Of a stretch of DNA of 32,148 bases, positions 7,746 through 15,411 are shown piece by piece. The stretch is from Planctomycetota bacterium. GTDB lineage: Bacteria; Planctomycetota; Uabimicrobiia; Uabimicrobiales; Uabimicrobiaceae. The translations under genes were made by a program, and so were the position numbers. Position 1 is the stretch's first letter; each line of letters starts with the position of its first letter. The notes under the pieces were generated by a model. That model saw nothing but the letters and a program-made list of their open reading frames with translations. It was not told the origin of the DNA and ran no database searches. The DNA lies in NCBI GenBank assembly GCA_029260735.1, contig JAJDCR010000015.1, positions 129,825 through 161,972 on the forward strand, read 5' to 3'.

Positions 7746-9215
7746 CTAAACTCTTTCCTTCCACAATTTTTTCATGATTTCCATTGTCAGAATTTCCTTG
7801 GGATATTTTCCACCCATCTCATTTACAATATCTAAAATTCTCATAGAATATGTAGGCTTAATCGCAAATTCTTTAGAAGGAGTATCATCAACTTCTCGCT
7901 TGGCACTATCCATTGCCATCCTCTTGAATAAATCACTCAACTTCTCTACTTTTTCTAAAAATTCTTGACGAAGCTCTGCCAACTCCAATTCTTTCCTGCT
8001 TTTTTCTTTCTCTTCTTTTTCCTTTTGCCGAAGCTCTTCGTTAAGATCAAGAAGAGCCTCTTGTTTGCTCTGCTTTTCCTCATGCCAGACTTCGGCATAA
8101 TCGTTAGCTAAACATTTGCCCAAGTAATTTGAATAAGAGCTTTTGGCTTTATCATTGGCATAGAGAATATTTCTCTCAACGTATTCTGATCCATTTTCTT
8201 TTAAGTGTTTGCTCAATAAATTCTTTGTTGCTTTCCCCACTCTCTTTAACCGAATAAGAGAAACAAGTCTTTCAAGCTCTGTCGATTCAACTAATATTTG
8301 GGGAATAGGTTCTCGGACAAAAGAGGTTTCTTTTACAATCACTTCTTCAGGTTCAACATCAATTACTCTTTCTGGATAGACAGGATCTTTTGCATCTGAG
8401 TAGGCAAACACACAAAGCTTTTTTGTCTTATTAAAATAGTAATATCTTAGATATCCAGCTTTTATTAAAGAATCAGAAATCTTTTTTAAGTTCTTTCGTC
8501 TGCTCGTAACATGTTTTGTCTTTATAGGGAGCCACATACAAATTTTCTCTTCCGATATAGCAAAGACACTATTATTGCTCAGGTACCTCTTTTTTTCTAA
8601 AAATTCATATAGTCTTCTTGGAAGTCCACTGGGCAAAGCTCGAAACCATTTCATATTCAAAAATTGATAGTACTTTGTTTCTATGTTTTTTACAATTTGC
8701 TTGGGAAAAACCAAAGTAGATTTACTCTTTTTAAGACTAGATTTCTTTTTAGAACCTCTCTTTTGCTCAAATATATCCGCCTCAGAAAATAATGAAAAAA
8801 CAACCTCTTCCCTATTTTCCTCTGTATCATCTTTATAGTTTCGAATAAAACAGTGTTTAAAAGTATATCGACATTTAGCAAGAGTTTTGATCGCCATTTT
8901 AATTCTTGTAGCAGAGTGCTCAGGTTTCAAATAAAGCTCCCTAGCAACTTGGCTATAACTAATATCTATAGTGTCCCCATTCATGCCACCTTTAACCCAT
9001 ATTCTCATTATAGCAGTATAGACATCGTGCTCAAACGCCCCAGGAACTCCTTTTATCTCATCGTCTCCCTCAGGAACAGCACAAACAAGCTCGTATTCTC
9101 CGTTTTTATCCTTCCATTCCACCTTAGTTCGCCGGAAATTTCTCATCCCAAAATTAAAGAGAGAAAGCTGGGCCAGATTGTTCTCCTTGACATAAATTTC
9201 TCTGGAGTTACTCAT
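7746..9215 (-). CDS. Plasmid-type replication initiator, RPA family
   Basis: This 489-residue protein has an N-terminal ~250 residues that fit the Replication initiator protein A (RPA) family: NLAQLSLFNFG, then a beta-rich segment, FEHDVYTAIMRIWVKGG, ISYSQVARELYL, TRIKMAIKTLAKCRYTF, and later SGLPRRLYEFLEKKRYLSN. Family members bind origin iterons through winged-helix domains and start plasmid replication. Residues ~385-440 (KEEKEKSRKELELAELRQE region) are a strongly charged predicted coiled coil; the C-terminal end resembles a small helical domain. A GTG at 9218 could start one codon earlier, but CTCCTT at 9221-9226 reads AAGGAG on the minus strand, 5 nt before the ATG at 9215 and only 2 nt before the GTG, so ATG is chosen. 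Iterons lie directly upstream. No partition gene is visible. Confidence 0.8.
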   Translation of the reverse strand: MSNSREIYVKENNLAQLSLFNFGMRNFRRTKVEWKDKNGEYELVCAVPEGDDEIKGVPGAFEHDVYTAIMRIWVKGGMNGDTIDISYSQVARELYLKPEHSATRIKMAIKTLAKCRYTFKHCFIRNYKDDTEENREEVVFSLFSEADIFEQKRGSKKKSSLKKSKSTLVFPKQIVKNIETKYYQFLNMKWFRALPSGLPRRLYEFLEKKRYLSNNSVFAISEEKICMWLPIKTKHVTSRRKNLKKISDSLIKAGYLRYYYFNKTKKLCVFAYSDAKDPVYPERVIDVEPEEVIVKETSFVREPIPQILVESTELERLVSLIRLKRVGKATKNLLSKHLKENGSEYVERNILYANDKAKSSYSNYLGKCLANDYAEVWHEEKQSKQEALLDLNEELRQKEKEEKEKSRKELELAELRQEFLEKVEKLSDLFKRMAMDSAKREVDDTPSKEFAIKPTYSMRILDIVNEMGGKYPKEILTMEIMKKLWKERV

Positions 9216-9220
9216 CACCG

Positions 9221-9226
9221 CTCCTT
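9221..9226 (-). promoter_or_regulatory. Ribosome binding site deciding the initiator start
   Basis: AAGGAG on the minus strand lies 5 nt before the ATG at 9215. This favours that codon over the adjacent GTG at 9218. Confidence 0.6.
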
Positions 9227-9263
9227 GTACTAGTGCAACAAAAAAACTCTATTAGTACAACAA
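9226..9263 (-). promoter_or_regulatory. Two inverted iteron copies at the initiator start (candidate operator)
   Basis: Read on the minus strand, 9250-9263 gives TTGTTGTACTAATA, identical to the plus-strand iteron at 9407. Bases 9226-9241 give TTGTTGCACTAGTACA, with two differences. The two copies end 22 bp apart, the same period as the direct iterons. Inverted iterons overlapping the initiator's own leader are the usual arrangement for autorepression of rep genes; that role is inferred. Confidence 0.55.
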
Positions 9264-9320
9264 ATTAGCTATTGCTTTCGCTCTATAGTACCATCATTTT
9301 TTAATCTATATAATTTGTTT

Positions 9321-9424
9321 TTGTATAACTAATACACTTATAGGCAAAAAAATAAAGAATATTTGTAATACTATTACACTTTTATTGTATAGCTATTACA
9401 CTTTTATTGTTGTACTAATACATC
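9321..9424 (+). other. Candidate iteron replication origin (oriV)
   Basis: Three direct repeats start at 9363, 9385 and 9407, exactly 22 bp apart: TTGTAATACTATTACACTTT, TTGTATAGCTATTACACTTT and TTGTTGTACTAATACATC. A fourth, TTGTATAACTAATACACTTA, starts at 9321. The core TGTA-N7-TACA is itself partly palindromic. A very AT-rich stretch (9293-9360) lies between the direct copies and the inverted copies at the initiator start and could be the melting region. Two-turn spacing next to an RPA-type initiator is the hallmark of an iteron-controlled origin. I saw no clear DnaA box. Confidence 0.65.
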
Positions 9425-9930
9425 TCCCTCCCACCCGAGTTAGTAAAAACAAAGCTAAATGGCTTCCCTATATACATTCTTTACCCATAGAATAAACAAC
9501 TACTAAACAGAAAAAGTCCGTGGTTGTTTTTTTGCTATGTTTTTAGGTTGGGTATTTTTGAACAACGCCACCAAAAGGTAAAATACGCAAGACGAAAAGT
9601 ATCAATAGTCATATTCATGTCCAAAATGGAATTTAATGTGAGGAGGTGACAAATTTCATCTTCATTAAGATTTCTACCGAAAAACACCGTTTTACTTCTG
9701 TACAACCTATAGAATAATAGACGCAGACCAAAATACCCATCCTAAATCTTAAGATAAATTTCAACTTCTTGCAAAGTAGTTTTTTGTGGTAGTTTTTTTG
9801 CTGTAAGAATATAGTAATCCCTAAAATCAAAGCATTTGCCCGACGAGAGGCTCCCTATCGGAGCCTTTGAATGTGATTTCTACTGATTGTTCTTCCTGCA
9901 TTCCTGTTCCTTTATTACAACGAAAAAAAT
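9425..9930. other. Intergenic region between iterons and sirtuin gene
   Basis: About 500 AT-rich bases with no convincing gene. A 65-codon minus-strand frame (9633-9830) lacks a ribosome site and family signal. The only structure seen is the hairpin at 9848-9866. Confidence 0.4.
9848..9866. terminator. Hairpin downstream of the sirtuin operon
   Basis: AGGCTCC and GGAGCCT form a 7-bp stem around a 5-nt loop, about 65 bases past the end of the sirtuin operon. No T tract follows on the minus strand and only TTT follows on the plus strand, so termination is a weak inference. Confidence 0.35.
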
Positions 9931-10725
9931 CTACTCCACCATCAAAAGATCAGGCAATATCTCTCCGGCTTTCCCCTGGAAGTTAAAATCGCTAACTTGG
10001 TCGGTTGTGGTGGGCTCTAGGTTGACAACAGCAACTTTGGCTCCACTGCGCTGGGCAATGACAGACAAACCGGCAGCGGGATAAACGACGGCTGATGTTC
10101 CGACGACGAGAAATAAATCGCATTCGCGGGATACTTCGTGGGATTTTTCCATATCTTCTATAGCAAGGCTTTCGCCAAACCAAACAACGTGAGGACGAAG
10201 AATTCCTCCGCAGGAGCATTTGGGGAGATCTTCTTTTTGGAAATTGCTTTGTTTGGCTTTGGGGTCGGGAGAACCGCTTCCTTCGAAGGAGGGGGTGATG
10301 GGGACATTTCGGTTTTCGACGATCTGGGAGCACAGGCAGCAGCGTAGGAGCCAAAGTGAGCCGTGCATGCGGGTAACGTTTTGGCTGCCTGCTTCGAGGT
10401 GGAGGTCGTCTATGTTTTGGGTGATGAGGTGAAATTGGCGATTTTCTTCTCGGAAGCGTTTTTCGATTTTGGCAATAGCATGATGAGCGGGGTTGGGCTT
10501 TTTGTCGAGCATGATTTGCCGACGATAGTTGTAGAACTCCCAGAGTAGTCCAGGATTGGCATTCCAGGTTTGAGGAGAGGCAAGCTCGGTCGCTTGGTAA
10601 GTTCGCCATAGTCCTCCTGCTCCGCGAAAGGTGGGGATGCCTGATTCGGCAGAAACACCTGCTCCGGTTAAAATGGTTAATCGACGGGTATTGGCTAAGA
10701 GTTCTTGAAAAGCAGATTTTGACAT
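9931..10725 (-). CDS. Sir2-family NAD-dependent protein deacylase, copy 1 (class III, SIRT5/CobB-like)
   Basis: This 264-residue single-domain sirtuin uses NAD+ to remove acyl groups from lysines. Visible motifs are GAGVSAESGIPTFRG (21-35), TQNIDDLH with the catalytic HG at 121, Zn cysteines 129/132 and 170/172, VVWFGE, VVGTS and VNLEP. FYNYRR at 64-69 keeps the Tyr65 and Arg68 that in SIRT5 and CobB bind acidic acyl groups, so desuccinylase-type activity is plausible. An upstream in-frame ATG at 10764 was rejected: AAAGGA (10732-10737) sits 6 nt before the ATG at 10725, and the same leader precedes copy 2. It is last in an operon after copy 2, 43 nt downstream of it. The two proteins are about 85% identical, so the duplication is fairly recent. 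Confidence 0.9.
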   Translation of the reverse strand: MSKSAFQELLANTRRLTILTGAGVSAESGIPTFRGAGGLWRTYQATELASPQTWNANPGLLWEFYNYRRQIMLDKKPNPAHHAIAKIEKRFREENRQFHLITQNIDDLHLEAGSQNVTRMHGSLWLLRCCLCSQIVENRNVPITPSFEGSGSPDPKAKQSNFQKEDLPKCSCGGILRPHVVWFGESLAIEDMEKSHEVSRECDLFLVVGTSAVVYPAAGLSVIAQRSGAKVAVVNLEPTTTDQVSDFNFQGKAGEILPDLLMVE

Positions 10726-10768
10726 GAGGTTTCCTTTTTTTGTGGTGATAAAATGTCTTTTCAAATAT

Positions 10769-11563
10769 TTAATTGACCATCAAAAGATCGGGCAGTATCT
10801 CTCCGGCTTTCCCTGGGAAGTTAAAATCGCTAACTTCATCGGTAGCAGTGGGTTCTAGATTTACAACGACAACTTTTGCACCGCTTCGTTTGGCGATTGT
10901 GGATAAGCCCGCGGCGGGGTAAACTAAGGCAGAGGTTCCGACGACTAAAAATAGATCGCACTCACGGGATGCTTCGTGGGATTTCTCCATATCCTCTAGA
11001 GCAAGACTTTCTCCAAACCAAACAACGTGAGGGCGAAGAATTCCTCCACAATAGCACTTAGGGAGATCTTCTTTGCTGAATTTGCTCTGTTTGGCCTTGG
11101 GATCAGGGGAGCCGCTTCCTTCAAAGGCGGGAGTGATGGGGATGTCTTGGTTTTTAGTGACGAGAGAGCATTGGCAGCAGCGTAGGAGCCAAAGTGAGCC
11201 GTGCATTCGGGTAACACTTTGGCTGCCTGCTTCGAGATGAAGGTCGTCTATATTTTGGGTGATAAGATGAAATAGACGGTTGTCTTTTCGGAAGCGTTTC
11301 TCGATTTCGGCGAGAGCGTAGTGAGCCGGGTTGGGCTTTTTATCGCGCATAGATCCCCGCCAATAGTTGTAAAACTCCCAGAGTAAACCAGGGTCACGGT
11401 TCCAAGTTTGCGGGGAGGAGAGTTCGGTTGCTTGGTAGGTTCGCCACAGCCCTCCTGCTCCGCGAAAGGTCGGAATGCCAGATTCGGCGGAAACCCCTGC
11501 TCCCGTTAAAACAGTTAAACGGCGGGTATTGGCTAAAAGTTCTTGGAAAGCGGATTTTGACAT
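10769..11563 (-). CDS. Sir2-family NAD-dependent protein deacylase, copy 2 (altered acyl-specificity motif)
   Basis: This 264-residue protein aligns without gaps to the copy next to it. All NAD-binding, catalytic (His121) and zinc residues (C129, C132, C170, C172) are kept, so it should be an active cytosolic deacylase. The segment at 64-69 reads FYNYWR: Tyr65 is kept but position 68 is Trp (codon TGG, 11360-11362) where copy 1 has Arg (CGT). In class III sirtuins that Arg contacts the acyl carboxylate, so this copy has probably lost or changed preference for succinyl or malonyl groups. The next residue is Arg in both copies. It starts 33 nt after the secreted-protein gene ends, suggesting co-transcription, with AAAGGAAA before its ATG. 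Confidence 0.9.
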   Translation of the reverse strand: MSKSAFQELLANTRRLTVLTGAGVSAESGIPTFRGAGGLWRTYQATELSSPQTWNRDPGLLWEFYNYWRGSMRDKKPNPAHYALAEIEKRFRKDNRLFHLITQNIDDLHLEAGSQSVTRMHGSLWLLRCCQCSLVTKNQDIPITPAFEGSGSPDPKAKQSKFSKEDLPKCYCGGILRPHVVWFGESLALEDMEKSHEASRECDLFLVVGTSALVYPAAGLSTIAKRSGAKVVVVNLEPTATDEVSDFNFPGKAGEILPDLLMVN

Positions 11564-11596
11564 GGGGTTTCCTTTTGTGACTTCCTTATTTTGGTG

Positions 11597-12454
11597 CTAA
11601 GGCTGTTGGCGTTTTCCGTCTTGGCGGATGATCCAAACGACGTTGTTGTCTTCCTCGATAAGATCAATTGCTTTGCGTCCTTTACTTCCTCGATAAATTA
11701 ACCTTCCTCTTTCGTCGAGAATAGCACCATCTTGGCGGAACATAAATAATCGGTCGTCGTTATTAGCGACGAGTTTAGTCACGGGCTCCTTGCGGTTTTT
11801 GAAACGAATATTGGGGTTTTTGCGAGTCACCTTGTAAACGTTGGTTCTTCGGCGAAAGACATCTCCCCGGTCGCTGCGCAGAAAAATATCATCGTTGGGC
11901 TTTATACATAAACTGATTATGTGGTAATCTCGTTTGGAAAAAAAGAGCTTCCCGTTAAAAAAAACTTGGCCTTGGTTGACTTGGTAAACATCTCCTCTTG
12001 TTGTTACCACGCGCTCGCGAACAAATCCTTCTGGGGTTTGTATTCCTTGGCTAGAAATAACAACGACATAGCGCCTTTGAATGCGCGAGGCTTTCTTCAA
12101 AGAGAGGGAGGCCGTCGTTTTTTTAAAGGTAGTAACTTCCCAATGAAGACAGTTCACTCCCCGAAATCCAATTTGGGCAGGTAAATTAGATCGATCATCG
12201 CTTAGGTCTAAGCGTAAATAAAGGTCTCGAAAACTCCCCTCCGCGAGAAGGAAAATGCGGTAGTCATGATTGCTTTTCAAAGAAAAACGCATAGCTGTTT
12301 TTGTGAAAAAGGAACCGGGGCGAATGTCAAAAACGGCTGCCTTTTGCTCGGATAAACGAACCTTTAGGGTTTCCAGAGAATCGGCTAAGTCATCAGCAGA
12401 AAGTGAGAGAAAAGGGACTGTCAGGAAGAGAGAAAGAAGTAAGAGTCGCAACAT
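11597..12454 (-). CDS. Secreted protein of unknown function
   Basis: This 285-residue protein has a clear signal peptide (about 1-20, MLRLLLLSLFLTVPFLSLSA), so it is periplasmic or exported. The first half has beta-strand character with no known motif. The second half shows short strands of the type GDVYQVNQGQVFFNG, DIFLRSDRGDVF, RLFMFRQDGAILDERG and VVWIIRQDGK, spaced about 35-45 residues apart. That would fit blades of a small beta-propeller or a similar beta-repeat; this is a guess from pattern only. AAGGAAGG precedes the ATG. It is first in a likely operon with the two sirtuins; an exported protein with cytosolic sirtuins gives no obvious pathway. Confidence 0.6.
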   Translation of the reverse strand: MLRLLLLSLFLTVPFLSLSADDLADSLETLKVRLSEQKAAVFDIRPGSFFTKTAMRFSLKSNHDYRIFLLAEGSFRDLYLRLDLSDDRSNLPAQIGFRGVNCLHWEVTTFKKTTASLSLKKASRIQRRYVVVISSQGIQTPEGFVRERVVTTRGDVYQVNQGQVFFNGKLFFSKRDYHIISLCIKPNDDIFLRSDRGDVFRRRTNVYKVTRKNPNIRFKNRKEPVTKLVANNDDRLFMFRQDGAILDERGRLIYRGSKGRKAIDLIEEDNNVVWIIRQDGKRQQP

Positions 12455-12501
12455 GGTTGTTTCCTTCCTTGTTGGAGGTTTTTGTGGGATATTTTTTAGA
12501 T

Positions 12502-12526
12502 AGGACGGTATCGTCCTGTTTTTTTT
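12502..12526 (+). terminator. Rho-independent-type hairpin on the plus strand
   Basis: AGGACG-gtat-CGTCCT is followed by G and eight T. It has intrinsic terminator form on the plus strand, but both flanking genes are on the minus strand, so it could only stop antisense transcription or act as a leader structure of the secreted-protein gene. Confidence 0.5.
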
Positions 12527-12697
12527 GAATGCAATTACTTTTTAGAATGTAGTCAATAGCCTGCATCAAACCCGACTTCGTTTCGAGGTAAAATCCGAAA
12601 CTCACTATACAGTCTTAATCAATTCTTATTCTTTTTTGTATTCCTATTCTTTTTCGAATAAAAATAAAACGAAGAAGAATAAAAGATTAAGATTTTT

Positions 12698-12846
12698 CGT
12701 AACTCGGTTCGTAATCGTAATCTTAATCGTAATCTTAATCGTAATCTTAATCTTTTATTCTTTTGTTACTCGATTAGGATTACGATATTACGATTAAGAT
12801 TACGATTACGATTACGATTACGATTACGATTACGAACCGAGTTACG
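12698..12846. repeat. 149-nt hairpin of GTAATC/GATTAC hexamers
   Basis: The left arm 12698-12752 is complementary to the right arm 12792-12846 over 55 bp with two mismatches, with a 39-nt loop. The outer 13 bp (CGTAACTCGGTTC with GAACCGAGTTACG) is unique sequence. The inner 42 bp is seven hexamers: GTAATC and TTAATC mixed on the left; one GATTAA and six perfect GATTAC on the right. It lies downstream of the GMC operon and upstream of the secreted-protein/sirtuin operon. Confidence 0.85.
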
Positions 12847-12890
12847 AGGTGATAACAGTCTCTTCTTAATTTTATCCCGAAGCTGTTTTT

Positions 12891-13466
12891 CTACTTTCGC
12901 ACAGGCTCGGGTTTCTTCTCCAAAGTTTTAACAAATTCGGGTAAAACATTCGCCAGCTTAGAGGTTAGGGTTCCGCAGCGAACTTGTTCTCGGCCAGGAG
13001 CGACGCATTCCATAATCCCAAAGAGAGTCACTTTACCAACCGCAACTAAGATTCTTTGGTTGATAATCTCAGGATGAGTGTTCTTGAGAATCTCTATATT
13101 GCAATTGCGCCCGCTGTCTAAATCGACGGAAAGGACAAAAGAGAGTGAATGGGTCGTATAGTTTTTGATTAGGTCGATATTTTGAGTGATGCGCAGTTGC
13201 CCTTTTTGGTCGATTTGAATTTCTGCTAGACTATAGATCTCTGTTTTCTCTAATTTGGTATAAAGAGAGGCCTGTGAGGGAAGTTCAAAGACAGACGTAG
13301 GGGAAAACTTCGTTGGTAGTAAAGCATAGACTCCTTCTAGAAAAGGAAGGTGGTTATACTGCTTGAGTAGCTCTTGGTGTCGATTTTTTGTGGGATCGAT
13401 TTTCGGTTCTGCTACTGTGAAAGTTAATACAGTGAAAATTAGAATAGCAAAAATAAACTTAGACAT
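12891..13466 (-). CDS. Exported protein of unknown function in the GMC operon
   Basis: This 191-residue protein has a signal peptide (about 1-19, MSKFIFAILIFTVLTFTVA). The mature part has three cysteines (one after GRN, two in ECVAPGREQVRC), which could form a disulfide outside the cytoplasm. No family is recognised. A longer frame begins at 13499 inside the GMC gene, but GGAG (13473-13476 on the complementary strand) sits 6 nt before the ATG at 13466, and the signal peptide starts there. It follows the GMC oxidoreductase by 20 nt and is likely co-transcribed, so it may serve the same extracytoplasmic redox process; that link is inference. Confidence 0.6.
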   Translation of the reverse strand: MSKFIFAILIFTVLTFTVAEPKIDPTKNRHQELLKQYNHLPFLEGVYALLPTKFSPTSVFELPSQASLYTKLEKTEIYSLAEIQIDQKGQLRITQNIDLIKNYTTHSLSFVLSVDLDSGRNCNIEILKNTHPEIINQRILVAVGKVTLFGIMECVAPGREQVRCGTLTSKLANVLPEFVKTLEKKPEPVRK

Positions 13467-13486
13467 AATAAACTCCGTTGAAAAAA

Positions 13487-15001
13487 TTAACCTCCCCATG
13501 CTCTTTTCACTACTTGCTTGGCAACGTAATGGGACAAAAGCATAACGGTTTCATATGGATTCACTTTTACCGAGGTAGGGAAAAGTGAAGCGTCGGCGAT
13601 AAAGATGTTATCATGATTATGCAGTTTTCCTTCGGGAGAAACCACAGATTTTTTTGGATCAGCTCCCATACGCGCTCCTCCTTGAGGATGAGCACTAGAG
13701 AGTGGGGTTTTTATTAGATTAAGGTAGCGCTTAGAAATTAATTTATCGAGATTTTTTGCATCTGCGGGGGTGATTTTTTCTTTTTGACAAGCAGGGAAAA
13801 CCATCTCTTCACAACCAGCGGCCAGAAAAACAGCCGCTGCTCTTCGTAATCCTTGGATGAGGGAATTTTGCACTTCCTCGTCTACTCGATAGTCGAGAAC
13901 TGTGTTTCCTCGGCGGTCTATTTTTACTCGGTTATAGAAGCGAGCAGGATCATGAGACAAAAGTAAAATAGACATCATCTGTCGGTATTTTTTCATCATC
14001 TCTTCGTGTGATTTTCCCATATGGGGAATATTTTTTGCGGTAACTCCCGGAAAATAAAAAGAGGTTTCCAGGTAGTAGCCTTCGCTATCGGAAAAAGCAT
14101 CAGAGTAGTAGGTTTTGGGAAAGCCTCGGTCGTTTTTGATAACCTGAGGATAAATAGCATTCACATTGAAAGCAGGGTGCAAAGTGAGATAGCGACCGAT
14201 GTTCTTTGGGCTTGTTCGAAGATACTTTTGCGATCTCAGAAGTAGGGGAGGAGTGTGCAGAGAGCCTGCCGCCAGAACAATATTTTTTGCTTTAACCTTG
14301 TAATTTCCTTCGGGAAGAACGTTGGCTTCGGTGAAGGGCCACGCTGGCTTGACGGAAAAAACGACCTCTTCGGGAGTGATATGATCAACCCAAGCATTGT
14401 GAACAAGCTCTATTCCCCGCGAAAGAGCTAAGGGAATTTGTACTTCTAGAGTTCCTTGCTTGCCTCCTGAAGTGCATCCTAGGTTACATAGCCCTTGCTG
14501 TTGGCAACCTTTGAGGTTTAAGCGGAGCCTCTTTACAGGGATATCAAGTTTTTCGCATCCTTCTCGAAATAGACGGTTATTATCGTTGTCCCAAGAAGGA
14601 GGAGGCTCGGCGACATGGATCATTTCTTCGATTTCATCAAGGGTGTCTTGGACAAAGTCGGCATTGAAAAAATCTAGGCCGTAGTCCTTTTTCCACTTTT
14701 GCCAAACTTCTTCGGGAGGACGAAAAGAAACCCCTGTATAAACAGCTGTGCTTCCCCCGACGACTCTTCCTGCGGCAACGGCAATATTGAGTCTCTTGGA
14801 AAAAATAGCCCCTCGGTTAAAATAAATCCGAGACATATCCCGTTCTTTTTGGTTGAAGTTTTCTTTTTTCCAGAAAGGTCCTCCTTCTAAAACCAGTACA
14901 GAGAGTCCTTTTTCTACGTAGCGGCTGAAAATTTCTGCGGCGGTCCCTCCTCCTGCTCCGGAACCAATTACCACAACATCATAGCAATCCTTAAGCTTCA
15001 T
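13487..15001 (-). CDS. GMC-family FAD-dependent oxidoreductase
   Basis: This 504-residue GMC (glucose-methanol-choline) flavoprotein shows an N-terminal dinucleotide motif (VVVIGSGAGGGTAAE, from residue 9), then LVLEGGPFW, a flavin-attachment region GRVVGGSTAVYTG, the substrate-domain segment LAAGSLHTPPLLLRS, and a C-terminal SAHPQGGARMG, FIADASLFPTS and NPYETVMLLS. The His in SAHP and the Asn in NPYET are the usual catalytic pair. Length fits the bacterial sugar or alcohol dehydrogenase branch that pairs with a small subunit. Its ATG overlaps the stop of the upstream small-subunit gene (ATGA, 14998-15001), implying translational coupling. No Tat signal is seen, though in related systems the small subunit can carry it. 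The substrate is unknown. Confidence 0.88.
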   Translation of the reverse strand: MKLKDCYDVVVIGSGAGGGTAAEIFSRYVEKGLSVLVLEGGPFWKKENFNQKERDMSRIYFNRGAIFSKRLNIAVAAGRVVGGSTAVYTGVSFRPPEEVWQKWKKDYGLDFFNADFVQDTLDEIEEMIHVAEPPPSWDNDNNRLFREGCEKLDIPVKRLRLNLKGCQQQGLCNLGCTSGGKQGTLEVQIPLALSRGIELVHNAWVDHITPEEVVFSVKPAWPFTEANVLPEGNYKVKAKNIVLAAGSLHTPPLLLRSQKYLRTSPKNIGRYLTLHPAFNVNAIYPQVIKNDRGFPKTYYSDAFSDSEGYYLETSFYFPGVTAKNIPHMGKSHEEMMKKYRQMMSILLLSHDPARFYNRVKIDRRGNTVLDYRVDEEVQNSLIQGLRRAAAVFLAAGCEEMVFPACQKEKITPADAKNLDKLISKRYLNLIKTPLSSAHPQGGARMGADPKKSVVSPEGKLHNHDNIFIADASLFPTSVKVNPYETVMLLSHYVAKQVVKRAWGG

Positions 15002-15411
15002 TTTGTTTCCCTTTGGAGTTCTTTTTGGAGTTCTCTTTGTACAAGCGGCCCTTGGTAATCAATATTTTCCCAACTTTCATCTAAAGAATAATAGGATACA
15101 TAGATGAGAGATTTGAGTCCGGTCGCTCCTGCCACAATAAGGGCAATGGGGAAATGAAGAAGCCAAAGAAAAAATCGCTCTCTCTGAGAGAAATTCATTT
15201 TCGGATAACTCCGTCCATAGCGCAAAACACTCAATATTTTTAGAGCGAAGAGGAGAAGCTGAATTTTCTTTTGGGAATTGGTGTCCATATCTCCCAAGAA
15301 GTAGCAAAAATTTTCCCATAGTTTCTCTTTTACCATAGGTCTTGTTTGGAGAGAGGGAATAATCACTTCAGCTAAAGAAAGCAAGGCTATTTTTTGTTTT
15401 TCAGACTTCAT
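14998..15411 (-). CDS. GMC oxidoreductase small subunit (gluconate 2-dehydrogenase subunit 3-like)
   Basis: This 137-residue helical protein shows features of small subunits that accompany GMC dehydrogenases: FSQRERFFLWLLHFP, a hydrophobic segment, then LIYVSYYSLDESWENIDYQGP, close to the family's typical yy-x-x-p-x-W-x-x-iGY-x-GP ending. Family members stabilise or deliver the flavoprotein partner and often carry a Tat signal; this one lacks an evident twin-arginine motif, so location is uncertain. It overlaps the GMC gene by 4 bp and is first in the operon. A TATAAT reads on the minus strand at 15465-15460 in its leader, without a good -35. Confidence 0.65.
   Translation of the reverse strand: MKSEKQKIALLSLAEVIIPSLQTRPMVKEKLWENFCYFLGDMDTNSQKKIQLLLFALKILSVLRYGRSYPKMNFSQRERFFLWLLHFPIALIVAGATGLKSLIYVSYYSLDESWENIDYQGPLVQRELQKELQRETK

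Larger units (their letters stand above)
12455..12890. other. Structured intergenic region of AT-rich repeats
   Basis: No gene is seen. It holds a terminator-like hairpin (12502-12526), an imperfect AT-rich inverted repeat (CTTAATC at 12614-12620 with GATTAAG at 12685-12691, and TTCTTATTCTT pairing loosely with AAGAATAAAAG), and the long hexamer hairpin 12698-12846. Confidence 0.6.

Noticed and set aside
9633..9830. 65-codon minus-strand ORF upstream of the iterons
   Set aside because: Composition is background AT-rich sequence with no ribosome site and no recognisable motif.
10726..10764. Thirteen-residue N-terminal extension of sirtuin copy 1
   Set aside because: The ribosome site AAAGGA is placed for the ATG at 10725, and copy 2 starts at the equivalent residue.
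9931..11563. Sir2 pair as an anti-phage NAD-depleting system
   Set aside because: Both are compact canonical sirtuins with zinc cysteines and no fused effector or partner; ordinary deacylases fit better.
12698..12846. CRISPR-like array
   Set aside because: The repeats are 6 bp, without spacers, and form one hairpin rather than repeat-spacer units.
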